A stretch of DNA of 64,000 nt from the NCBI RefSeq assembly GCF_022347725.1, contig NZ_JAKRGB010000002.1:1-64000 (forward strand), written 5' to 3'. Positions 16,951-24,952 of the stretch are shown piece by piece. Under the pieces are notes generated by a model, which had not been told where the DNA came from, did no database searches, and saw only the letters and a program-made list of their open reading frames with translations. The DNA is from Ruegeria sp. Ofav3-42. GTDB lineage: Bacteria; Pseudomonadota; Alphaproteobacteria; Rhodobacterales; Rhodobacteraceae. How positions within the stretch are numbered: position 1 is the first letter of the stretch; each line of letters opens with the position of its first letter. Made by a program: the position numbers and the translations under genes.

Positions 16951-18090
16951 ATGACAGAAGAAATGATACTTGCCAATGCCACACTTGTTCTTCCGGATGA
17001 GACGGTGACAGGCAGCATTCGGATTGTGGGTGATACCATTGCTGAGGTCGCAACCGGCGCGACGGTTCCGGCAGGCGCAACGGATTGCGAGGGCGATTAC
17101 ATCTGTCCTGGTCTGGTTGAGCTGCACACCGACAATCTGGAGCGGCACATTCAGCCGCGTCCCAAGGTTGACTGGCCGCACGCCCCCGCGATCCTGGCCC
17201 ATGACGCGGAACTGGCAAGCACGGGGATCACCACCGTGTTTGATGCAATGCGGATCGGTTCGATCCCATCAGGCAACCGGTACAAGAAGTACGCTCGGGG
17301 CCTGTCGCAAGAGCTTTGGGACCTGCGCGAGCAGGATGCATTGAAGATCAGTCATTTTCTGCACCTGCGCGCCGAGGTGTGCTCGGAAACGCTGGTGGAT
17401 GAACTGGATGAATTTGGTCCCGAGGACCGGGTGGGTCTTGTTTCGCTGATGGACCACACACCCGGCCAGCGCCAGTTCCGCGACATGACGCAGCTTGAAG
17501 CCTATATGAAGGGCAAGCACGCGATGAACGACGATGACTTCCTGCAACATGTGGCGCAGCTCAAGGCGTTGCGGGACCGGTTCGGTGACAGGCACGAAAT
17601 CGAAACCGTAAAGGCCGCAAATCGTTTCGGCGCAATGCTCGCCAGCCATGATGACACGACCGAGGGGCAGGTCCGCGTGTCGGCGGGGCACGGCATCACC
17701 TTGGCCGAGTTTCCTACGACGGTTGAGGCTGCACGCGCCTGCCATGATCACGGTATCAAGGTGATGATGGGTGCGCCGAACGTGATCCGGGGTGGATCCC
17801 ATTCCGGCAATGTTGCTGCGCGGGAACTGGCCGAGCTTGGTCACCTCGACATCCTGTCTTCGGATTACGTTCCCGCCGCCCTGCTGCTGTCCGCTGCGCG
17901 CCTGGGCGAGATGTGGGGCGATTTCGCCCGCGGCCTGAAGACCGTGACAAAGACACCTGCCGAGGCTGTTGGATTGGAAGACCGGGGTGAACTACGAGCA
18001 GGCGCGCGCGCCGACGTTATCCGGTTTCGCATGCGCGAGGGTGCACCTGCACTCAACGGCGTCTGGTCACGCGGGCGGCGTGTGGCCTGA
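16951..18090 (+). CDS. phnM: Alpha-D-ribose 1-methylphosphonate 5-triphosphate diphosphatase
   Basis: The 379-residue amidohydrolase-superfamily enzyme removes pyrophosphate from the PhnI product to give the PhnJ substrate. Metal-site blocks visible are CPGLVELHTDNLERH, AHDAELASTGITTVFDAM, SLMDHTPGQRQFRD, ASHDDTTEGQV and SSDYVPAALLLSA. It has its own 52-bp promoter space after the divergent 2H phosphoesterase gene. Its TGA directly abuts the reverse-strand methyltransferase stop; the two stops form TGATCA. Confidence 0.95.
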   Translation: MTEEMILANATLVLPDETVTGSIRIVGDTIAEVATGATVPAGATDCEGDYICPGLVELHTDNLERHIQPRPKVDWPHAPAILAHDAELASTGITTVFDAMRIGSIPSGNRYKKYARGLSQELWDLREQDALKISHFLHLRAEVCSETLVDELDEFGPEDRVGLVSLMDHTPGQRQFRDMTQLEAYMKGKHAMNDDDFLQHVAQLKALRDRFGDRHEIETVKAANRFGAMLASHDDTTEGQVRVSAGHGITLAEFPTTVEAARACHDHGIKVMMGAPNVIRGGSHSGNVAARELAELGHLDILSSDYVPAALLLSAARLGEMWGDFARGLKTVTKTPAEAVGLEDRGELRAGARADVIRFRMREGAPALNGVWSRGRRVA

Positions 18091-18567
18091 TCAGGCCCTG
18101 TAGAACAGATAGCGGTCCGGAGCGATGGTGTCCGGGCCGCTAATCTGCTCAAAGCCAACCAGAGGCTGGCCTGAGATCAGCAGCCCCCCGGGCAGCACCA
18201 CTTGCGCGATAAGAGGGCTGAGGCGCGCTGCTTCGGCAACATCCTCCTCCTTGACGCCACGCCCGAAATCGTAATGCGCCATGGCGACAGCCGGCCCACC
18301 CTCAGCCAGTTTCTGCAGCATCGGCTCGGCCTCGCCCTGCAGAAAGTCCTCTGCCGGAGGCGTACTGGACGGATGACATTGCAGCACGCGGTCCATCACC
18401 CAGATTCTTCGGTTCGGCAGGATTTCCCGCAGATGGTCGTAAGTGCGGCCGTTTCCAAGGCCCATGTCCAGCACATCGCCATCCATGTCGGCAATCTGAT
18501 CAACTGCCCAGTTCAGACCGTCGCGTTGGGCGGTCAGGCGGCGCAGCATGGAATCCAGTCGGCTCAT
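18091..18567 (-). CDS. Small class I SAM-dependent methyltransferase, paralogue A
   Basis: The 158-residue protein has a SAM-binding loop DMGLGNGRTY (about 34-43), an acidic strand end (VMDR, about 57-60), an unusual HPSSTPP segment (about 65-71) and MAHYDFGRG (about 96-104). It is shorter than typical class I enzymes. A paralogue sharing GLGNGRTY and HP-STPP lies at 34869-35366. It is the last gene of the reverse glycosyltransferase operon, 14 bp after the deacetylase gene, so it may modify the same product. Substrate unknown. Confidence 0.8.
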   Translation of the reverse strand: MSRLDSMLRRLTAQRDGLNWAVDQIADMDGDVLDMGLGNGRTYDHLREILPNRRIWVMDRVLQCHPSSTPPAEDFLQGEAEPMLQKLAEGGPAVAMAHYDFGRGVKEEDVAEAARLSPLIAQVVLPGGLLISGQPLVGFEQISGPDTIAPDRYLFYRA

Positions 18568-18581
18568 TCAGGTCTCCGTAT

Positions 18582-19334
18582 TCAATCGCGGGCTACAGAC
18601 CAGACGTACCCCGGGCCTTCCAGAAGCCGGTGCAGCAGGTCATGAGAAAAGGCCCAGATGTCCTCATCATGAACCAGATGGTGGGTCAAGACACCAAAGG
18701 GTTCCGCGTTGTCCGCGCGCCCTTCACGGCGGTCGCGCAGCAATTGCGCCGTTTTGGCGATCAGCGTCTCGGGTGCGGCCAGTCCGCGGGTTCCGCGCCA
18801 GTCGATCGGATCCAGGTGCGTGTTGATCTGTTCCAGCGCCGGAGCGGCCTGTGGGCTTGTTCTTGGCGTCGCTGTCGACAGGATACGATACCCTGCGGCA
18901 GGCAACTCGTTTACCACTTCAGGCGCTATGCGGTTCCAGGGCGGTACGAACATGGGGCACAGCTGATCTGCGAACAGCGTGCGCATGCGCAAAGCTCCGG
19001 AACGGGCGTTTTGGATGATTTCGGGCAAAGGTCGATGCAGGCGAAACTCGGACTTCTTCTCGCCTTTTGGCGCGTGGTTCTTATGTGCCCATCCGTGAAC
19101 AACAGGGATCAGGTTCGACCGGGCGGACACGTAATCGACAAGCCCGATTTCGACATCGCGTGGAATGACGGCCAGATGTACTGGTACGCCCAGCTTATCC
19201 GACATTGCCGACAGGCGATCCAGTTGCGGCGTTGATGAAATCGCATCATCGTCGCGCCACCAAAGCGGCAGCGTCAGCCCCTGCTGTTGCCAGATTGCAA
19301 GCTCGGCAGTCAACGGGCTCCAGTCTGCAGTCAT
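18582..19334 (-). CDS. NodB-like polysaccharide deacetylase family protein
   Basis: The 250-residue protein shows the CE4 metal-site arrangement: WWRDDDA (Asp28-30), the H-x3-H dyad in VVHGWAHKNHAP (His80, His84), FVPPWNRI and a late LTHHLVHD. CE4 enzymes remove N- or O-acyl groups from carbohydrates. There is no signal peptide, so it probably acts in the cytoplasm on an intermediate rather than on a finished polymer. ATG 19332-19334 overlaps the upstream glycosyltransferase stop (ATGA); an in-frame start five codons earlier is less likely. Confidence 0.82.
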   Translation of the reverse strand: MTADWSPLTAELAIWQQQGLTLPLWWRDDDAISSTPQLDRLSAMSDKLGVPVHLAVIPRDVEIGLVDYVSARSNLIPVVHGWAHKNHAPKGEKKSEFRLHRPLPEIIQNARSGALRMRTLFADQLCPMFVPPWNRIAPEVVNELPAAGYRILSTATPRTSPQAAPALEQINTHLDPIDWRGTRGLAAPETLIAKTAQLLRDRREGRADNAEPFGVLTHHLVHDEDIWAFSHDLLHRLLEGPGYVWSVARD

Positions 19335-20473
19335 GTGCGCTGCTCCCAAAGCCTTTTTGCAATCTGAACCGATTGCGCGGCACCGTCGAAACCATGGGTG
19401 GAAACCGGGCGCGGGCCTGACTCGATAACTTGGCTGACGGACTGAAACAGGGCTTCCCCGTCCAGGGATTTACTTGGCAGCACGCCTATGGCGGGTAGCT
19501 CCGATAAGGTTTGGCCGCGCAGGCTTTGCTCGATTTCCTTGCCGTCATCAAACGGGATGAAAACAGCGGGTGTCCCGGTTTGCAGAATGTCCAACGCAGT
19601 GTTGTAGCCGCACATACTGACCGAGGCCGCCGCATGAGGTAGCATCTGCCGGAAATCGGGGCGTACGGGTTCCACTATGACGGGGACGTCTCCCGCCAGT
19701 TGCGCCAGTTGTTCAATACGCGCCCGTGCGTTCTGCCCGCCCACCAACAGGCGCCAGCGCCTGTTGGGCATCTTTCGAGCGGCCTCGATGGCCGCGCGAA
19801 AGATCGGCTGGCCTACCGATCCACCCCCGGCGCTGACCAGTACTTCGTCTTTGCCGATCGCGTCTGTGTGTGGGGTTGGGGCGGGCGGAGCCACGAAACC
19901 CGTATAAAACAGGCGATTTTCCAGTTGTGCGGACACCGGCCAACTGATGTTTAGGGGCACGACGTTCTGGTCCGAATGTACAAGGACGCCGTCGTAATGC
20001 TCCAAGACAATTTCCTCGGCCCGCTCGGCCTTCGAGGGTTTGGACGGCGGTGCCAGAATGTCCCGGATCGATCCCAGAATGACCGGGCGCGGGTTCATCT
20101 TCCGGGCTTTCTCCAATGCGGCCGTGAATTCAGCGGCCAGTGACCGTCGACCGAATGGATAAAGCTCTGTGATCAGAACGTCTGGCGCAAAGGTGCCAAT
20201 AGCCTCGACCAAAGCGGTTTTTCGCGCTTCGAAATAGTCGGGATCGGCGACAGATCCTTCCTGAGTTAACAAGCGGGTGAAGTCCGTACCATCTGAACGT
20301 AAAGGCGGCAGTCCCAACACTGTCAGTCCGGTGCTGTCTAATTGCGGGGCAGGCATTCCGCCGGACACAATGAAGGTTCTGTGACCATCCTGAACAAAGG
20401 CTCGGCCCAAGGTCAAAGCGCGGCTGAGATGCCCGGTGCCCAGCAAATGGGTCACAACGATCATAACCTTCAT
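19331..20473 (-). CDS. GT-B glycosyltransferase, MurG-like, 1
   Basis: The 380-residue protein has an N-terminal MurG/UGT-type block VVTHLLGTGHLSRALTLGRAF (about 6-26), a C-domain nucleotide-sugar loop VSAGGGSVGQPIFRAA (about 213-228) and SMCGYNTALDILQTGTPAVFIPFDD (about 292-316), where MurG-type enzymes bind the donor. No membrane segment is seen. A second enzyme of the same type starts this operon at 24585. The donor and acceptor cannot be read from the sequence. ATGA overlaps occur at both ends. Confidence 0.85.
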   Translation of the reverse strand: MKVMIVVTHLLGTGHLSRALTLGRAFVQDGHRTFIVSGGMPAPQLDSTGLTVLGLPPLRSDGTDFTRLLTQEGSVADPDYFEARKTALVEAIGTFAPDVLITELYPFGRRSLAAEFTAALEKARKMNPRPVILGSIRDILAPPSKPSKAERAEEIVLEHYDGVLVHSDQNVVPLNISWPVSAQLENRLFYTGFVAPPAPTPHTDAIGKDEVLVSAGGGSVGQPIFRAAIEAARKMPNRRWRLLVGGQNARARIEQLAQLAGDVPVIVEPVRPDFRQMLPHAAASVSMCGYNTALDILQTGTPAVFIPFDDGKEIEQSLRGQTLSELPAIGVLPSKSLDGEALFQSVSQVIESGPRPVSTHGFDGAAQSVQIAKRLWEQRT

Positions 20474-21054
20474 TCAGATGCCTCCTGTCTAAGCAGGCGG
20501 ATCGGCTCTGGCTGAGGGTCGGAGCTATTTAGGTCGATGACATAAAGGCGGTTTCGTTTGATCTTAAAGGGTGCAGGGCCTTCAAAATTCCAACCCCACG
20601 CCCCGGCTAATATCACGCGCATGATACCAATGTGGCAAACGGCCACCGTGTCACCCTGCAACCCCTCCAGCCAAGGCTGCAACCGTGCCCGGACTTCTGC
20701 AGGGCTTTCGCCGTTCGGCGGGCGGTAATCCCAACCCCAGTCTTCAATATGGAGGTATCCGCTGTCTGCGTCGGCAATCAGGTCGACACCCCGTTTACCT
20801 TCCCAATCGCCCCAGTTCATTTCGGTCAGCGCTTCGGAAACGCTGGGTTCTCGCCCTACCACCAAGCGAGCTGTCTCGCTCGCGCGTTGCAGTGGGCTGG
20901 ACCAGAGGGCCGCTGCTTCCCACGGTTCGGGCAGTTGATAACCTGCCAGTTCCGTTCGGGCGTCGTCATCCAATGGAATGTCGCTGCGTCCCTGAATGCG
21001 GCCCGCACGGTTCCAATGCGTGTGACCATGGCGCAGAAGGGCAAGCTGGCTCAT
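20470..21054 (-). CDS. Histidine phosphatase family protein (phosphoglycerate-mutase fold)
   Basis: The 194-residue protein has the RHGHT motif (Arg8-His9-Gly10), with His9 as expected phospho-acceptor, then SSPLQRASETA, the acidic EMNWGDWEGK and the second histidine in AVCHIGIMRV. Such enzymes dephosphorylate sugars, nucleotides or cofactors such as alpha-ribazole phosphate. Its place within a glycosyltransferase operon suggests a sugar-phosphate substrate. ATGA overlaps at both ends. Confidence 0.87.
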   Translation of the reverse strand: MSQLALLRHGHTHWNRAGRIQGRSDIPLDDDARTELAGYQLPEPWEAAALWSSPLQRASETARLVVGREPSVSEALTEMNWGDWEGKRGVDLIADADSGYLHIEDWGWDYRPPNGESPAEVRARLQPWLEGLQGDTVAVCHIGIMRVILAGAWGWNFEGPAPFKIKRNRLYVIDLNSSDPQPEPIRLLRQEASE

Positions 21055-22127
21055 GATGTGGTCTCCGTCAAAGGTCGGGCCGCCTGCCAGAACCGGTCGG
21101 TTGCCGCGGGCATCAGGTGGCGTTCGGACATACGTTTCCGGGCCTCGTTGCCCAACGCACGGCGTGTTGCGATATCTTTGAGCAGCACCTGTATTCTGGT
21201 GGCAAGCCCTTCCGCTCCGGCATCGACGGACGGATACTCAGCAGGTGCCAAAACGTCTCGTACGCCCGGTCTGTCCTGCGCAACGACAGGTACGCCATTG
21301 GCCTGAGCTTCCAGATAGACCATGCCATACGCTTCGTTGACGCCGGGCCAGACAAAAAGAGAGGCAGTGGCGTAGGCTGCTTGCAGGGTTTCGCGGTCCA
21401 ACTGGCCAAGAAACCGGACTTTAGACCCGAAAGGCGCCATCAGGTCTTCGACTTTGGACCGGGCAGGGCCGTCGCCCGCAATATTCAAGACCCAATCGCC
21501 GGAAAGTCGCGCCAGTGCCTGTGCAAGCAGTTTGTAGGAGGCAAATTTGTCACCGTGCCGCATCATCCCAACAGTCAACATTGGCCCTTCGCAGGTTGAC
21601 GCAAGCGGCAGTTTAGCCATCGGAAGGAACGGTGGCAGTTCGACCAAACTCTGATCGCCGAATTTTTCGCGCTCCAAAGTAATCAGGTCGTTGGCAGTGT
21701 GGTAATAGATGACCTGCGCGGCGTCGCAAGCGTTGTGTGCGGCCCTCGCGAAATCGGCCCACGGGCCGTGCAAACGACTGGTCGCGCGAGTGCTTTCCAA
21801 TTGAACGTAGGGAATGTTCCGCTCGGCGCACACCTTGGGACCCAGAAGGTCGGGCGCTTTGTAATAGTTGTGGTACGTCACCCACAAGGCCGTGTCTGTG
21901 GGCAAAGCGGCAAGTACGCGCTGCGCCTCAGACTCGGCTTCGGCCCGAAGATTGGATTGAACCTGTGCATCGCCTGCTTTGTCGTAGATGCGCAGCCGGG
22001 ACACCAGATCCACCTGGTCCCCCTGCGCGGCAATTGCCTGCATCAGATTGCGCGCCATTTCTCTGTCGCCCGAAGGCACCGGACTGTCCGGTGATTTCAT
22101 CGGAGAGTAAAAGGCGACGCGGGCCAT
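21051..22127 (-). CDS. Glycosyltransferase family 4 protein 1
   Basis: The 358-residue GT-B enzyme opens with RVAFYSPMKSPDSPVPSGDREMARNL, a typical GT4 N-terminal acceptor loop. The C-terminal donor site is seen in LNIAGDGPARSKVEDLM, VRFLGQLDRETLQAAYATASLFVWPGVNEAYGMVYLEAQANGVPVVA, with the E-x7-E pattern (EAYGMVYLE). No membrane segment. Its start codon A at 22127 is also the last base of the upstream gene's stop. Confidence 0.88.
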   Translation of the reverse strand: MARVAFYSPMKSPDSPVPSGDREMARNLMQAIAAQGDQVDLVSRLRIYDKAGDAQVQSNLRAEAESEAQRVLAALPTDTALWVTYHNYYKAPDLLGPKVCAERNIPYVQLESTRATSRLHGPWADFARAAHNACDAAQVIYYHTANDLITLEREKFGDQSLVELPPFLPMAKLPLASTCEGPMLTVGMMRHGDKFASYKLLAQALARLSGDWVLNIAGDGPARSKVEDLMAPFGSKVRFLGQLDRETLQAAYATASLFVWPGVNEAYGMVYLEAQANGVPVVAQDRPGVRDVLAPAEYPSVDAGAEGLATRIQVLLKDIATRRALGNEARKRMSERHLMPAATDRFWQAARPLTETTS

Positions 22128-23374
22128 CAGCCTCTGTCCGCGCCCAGCGCACTCAGGCGTTTGGACAAAAGAGCAATGCCGGGGTCCATGCGGAACTCGG
22201 CAATCAGGCGGTCATAGGCAGCCGCCGCCATCGCGGCCGTGCGTTCAGGATCGGTCGCCATTTCCGTGATAGCGTCAGCAAGCGCCGCCGGGCTGTCATC
22301 CGACAAAAGCCCATGTACGCCCGTGTCGATGAATTCGGGGATGGCGGACACCGGGGTCGATAAAATGGGCAACAGCTGAGACGCGGCCTCCATCAAGACA
22401 TTCGGCAAACCGTCCCGGTCCCCGTCAGCTGCGATCCGGCTCGGAAGCACGAACAGATCAGACTGGCGCATTGCCTCGATAACTTCGGGTTGATCGCACG
22501 CCCCTTTCCAGGTGATCTGATGCGATATCCCGGCGGCTTCGGCCTTGTTGCGCAGCGCATCGCCAAGCCCACCGCCGCCAATATGCGTCCAGTGCCAGTC
22601 CAGCGTTTCCGGCAGCATGGCAAAAGCATCAATCAGGCGGTCGAATCCCTTTTTTTCGACAAGGCGGCCAACCGAAACCATGTGAAACGGTCCCTCAGGT
22701 TTCCGGGCCTCTCGGATTGGGGGAGCAGGGAAGCGGTTCAGATCCAGACCGTGGTAGATCAGGTCGACCCGCGCCGGGTCGTCGGCCAGACTGCGCAGGT
22801 GTTTGGCACCGATGGCGGTGCAGGTCGCGCCGAAGGCCGCGCCGTGGGTGCTGGCTTGCAGTTTTTCCGCCTTTTCCCAGTCGGGCGAGGTCCAGATGTC
22901 CTTGGCATGTGCGGCAAAGCTCCAGGGCAGGCCGCGCATGATGGCCGCGTATCGCGCGACCGAGGATGGGGTATGCATGAAATGCGCGTACATGACCCGG
23001 GTTTCCGCTGGCAATTCGGCGGCCAATACGCAGGCCTGCCCAAACCGCCGGATTCGGTTATGCGTCGGATCACGGCGCAGATCCGCGCGCCAGACCTTAT
23101 AGGCCTCGGCGTATCCGGGCAGGGTTTGCGCAACGCGACGCCCGGCCCAGACGCGCTCAGGTTCCTCATACAGGTATTCGGGCAGATAGTGCACGTTCCC
23201 GTTGAAACGGTCATGCAGCGGGTGGCGCTTGACATCCGTTGGGTGGCGCAGCGACCAGATGTCAAAGTTGTGCCCCGCGTCCTGCAAGGCGACCAGTTCC
23301 TGCGCGATGAACGTCTCGGAAAGGCGCGGCCACCCTTTGACCAGCACCGCGAGCTTAGGTTTTTCAGAAGTCAT
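22127..23374 (-). CDS. Glycosyltransferase family 4 protein 2
   Basis: The 415-residue GT-B enzyme begins PKLAVLVKGWPRLSETFIAQELVALQ, typical of colanic-acid-type GT4 enzymes. The donor-binding half has HMVSVGRLVEKKGFDRLIDAF, a WKGACDQPEVIEAMRQSDLFVLPS stretch and DRDGLPNVLMEAASQ. No membrane segment or signal peptide. ATGA overlap with the upstream MurG-like gene. Product unknown. Confidence 0.9.
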   Translation of the reverse strand: MTSEKPKLAVLVKGWPRLSETFIAQELVALQDAGHNFDIWSLRHPTDVKRHPLHDRFNGNVHYLPEYLYEEPERVWAGRRVAQTLPGYAEAYKVWRADLRRDPTHNRIRRFGQACVLAAELPAETRVMYAHFMHTPSSVARYAAIMRGLPWSFAAHAKDIWTSPDWEKAEKLQASTHGAAFGATCTAIGAKHLRSLADDPARVDLIYHGLDLNRFPAPPIREARKPEGPFHMVSVGRLVEKKGFDRLIDAFAMLPETLDWHWTHIGGGGLGDALRNKAEAAGISHQITWKGACDQPEVIEAMRQSDLFVLPSRIAADGDRDGLPNVLMEAASQLLPILSTPVSAIPEFIDTGVHGLLSDDSPAALADAITEMATDPERTAAMAAAAYDRLIAEFRMDPGIALLSKRLSALGADRG

Positions 23375-24585
23375 CCGGTGGCCCGTTCCCGTTCCCCACC
23401 AAGCAGCGCGTCAACGCGGCTTGTTACATAGTCCAGGCCGTCCAGCAGGCCTTCGCGGATTGCCTGAGATGGCAATGGCTGATGGGGCAGATCGCGGATG
23501 GCCTGTATCATGGCGTCGGCAGTCAGCCCGTCGCGGTTTTCGTCCAGCATCCGAACAAGCCCCAGATCCTCGGCACGGGACGCCCGAATCCATTGCTCTA
23601 AACGCGGGGTCGTGCGCGGAACGATGACGGCACGTTTGTCGAACGACAGGACCTCGCAAAAGGTGTTGTACCCGCCCATGCAGACTACCCCCGCCGCGCC
23701 TGCAAACAGCGTTTCGATTTGGGATTCGAAACCGACTGCTGTGACCCGTCCATTCAGTGCGGCAACACGCGTCTCAAATTCTTCGCGCAGTTCACCGGCC
23801 AGAAAAGGGCCGTACACAAGTACGGCGCGCGGCGACAAGGTTGGGTCTTTCTCATAGGCGGACAAGACCTGATTGACCATGGCTTTGCCGTCGCCGCCGC
23901 CACCGGGCGTAATCAGGATGTAAGGTTGTTCCGGCGGTTCGCCGATCGGCCCCAGATCGCGCCGCAGATAGCCGGTCCAATGGATGCGCGACTGCGCGGC
24001 CGGGCTGAGCGGTAGACCTTGGGTGGGATCATAGATCGAGCGCAGCCCGTAGACCCAGATTTCGTCATAGTAGCGCTCGGTTGCCTCGATGGCCTCTTTC
24101 CGCTCCCACTCGGCGGCCAGAACCTCGGGCTCGTCCAGAACGTCGCGCAGGCCAAGAACCAGTTTGGTGCGAGGGGACTGTAACAGGCTTTCCAAAGTGG
24201 GCAGAAGCTCGCTCCGAAAACCGGTTGGTTCCTTGTCGACGATCAACACGTCGGGGTCGAACTGTTGCACCGCCGTCTGGATCAGACCCGCGCGCAGTTC
24301 GGTCACTTCCTCAATGCCCATTCCGATCGTCTGTGAGGCATAGGACCCATCGGCGCGCTTTGTCACACCCGGCAAGCGCACGTGGTCCACACGACGCGGA
24401 AAGGTGAACCGTCCGGCCACGGGTGATCCGGTCAGGATCAGTGCAGAGGCCGACGGGTCAGCCTGAGTGATCGCCCCGGCCAACGCACGGGAACGACGCA
24501 AGTGGCCCAACCCGAACGTGTCGTGGCTGTAGAACAGAATGCGCGGCGCACGGCCGGTTATTTCTTTTTGTATTCCTAGGCTCAT
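23371..24585 (-). CDS. GT-B glycosyltransferase, MurG-like, 2 (first gene of operon)
   Basis: The 404-residue protein has RILFYSHDTFGLGHLRRSRALAGAI (MurG-like GHL motif), ILITPGGGGDGKAMVNQVL and AGAAGVVCMGGYNTFCEVLSFDKRAVIVPRT, the donor-site GGYNT box shared with the enzyme at 19331-20473. The frame is open 28 codons further upstream; ATG 24583-24585 is preceded by GAAGG and gives the family-like beginning, so it is preferred. A plausible promoter lies about 50-80 bases upstream. Confidence 0.86.
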   Translation of the reverse strand: MSLGIQKEITGRAPRILFYSHDTFGLGHLRRSRALAGAITQADPSASALILTGSPVAGRFTFPRRVDHVRLPGVTKRADGSYASQTIGMGIEEVTELRAGLIQTAVQQFDPDVLIVDKEPTGFRSELLPTLESLLQSPRTKLVLGLRDVLDEPEVLAAEWERKEAIEATERYYDEIWVYGLRSIYDPTQGLPLSPAAQSRIHWTGYLRRDLGPIGEPPEQPYILITPGGGGDGKAMVNQVLSAYEKDPTLSPRAVLVYGPFLAGELREEFETRVAALNGRVTAVGFESQIETLFAGAAGVVCMGGYNTFCEVLSFDKRAVIVPRTTPRLEQWIRASRAEDLGLVRMLDENRDGLTADAMIQAIRDLPHQPLPSQAIREGLLDGLDYVTSRVDALLGGERERATG

Positions 24586-24635
24586 GCCTTCGCCCGTTTC
24601 AGTGTTTTGGTGCAACTCCGCGCGCTTGCACCAGT

Positions 24636-24663
24636 ATCGTATATTTTTTCCAACCGCTTGCAA
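24636..24663 (-). promoter_or_regulatory. Candidate promoter of the glycosyltransferase operon
   Basis: On the minus strand TTGCAA (24663-24658) and TACGAT (24641-24636) are separated by 16 bases, resembling sigma-70 -35 and -10 boxes, about 50 bases before the first ATG at 24585. Confidence 0.35.
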
Positions 24664-24891
24664 AATCACCGGTGTGACCAGTCATTCCCGGCTTTCATTG
24701 CGAATTGGTGACATTTTACCAGCCCGGTTCGAGTGTCCGCTCTGTTTTACATCAAAATGCCAGCTCGTCCGCCAATTAGCCTGCGCCGGACCGGTCATAT
24801 TCAGTTTTTGCCGGGTTGAAAACACTTCTATTCATAGCATGGTCTCAGGAACACGGCTTGACACGATATCGAGACGGCAGGGGTTGATTAT

Positions 24892-24918
24892 TTGAACCCA
24901 CTTGTCGGCTTCTATAAC
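24892..24918 (+). promoter_or_regulatory. Candidate promoter of the MscS-family gene
   Basis: TTGAAC (24892-24897) and TATAAC (24913-24918) are 15 bases apart, slightly short for sigma-70, about 35 bases before ATG 24953. Confidence 0.28.
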
Positions 24919-24952
24919 CTGTGTCGCGAAAGACGAATTGGAAAAGTACCCG

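Larger units (their letters stand above)
24586..24952. other. 367-bp divergent spacer between glycosyltransferase operon and MscS gene
   Basis: This region is more AT-rich than its flanks and has no convincing gene. It holds candidate promoters for both directions (listed separately) and several in-frame but unsupported start codons. I see no repeat or RNA gene in it. Confidence 0.6.
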
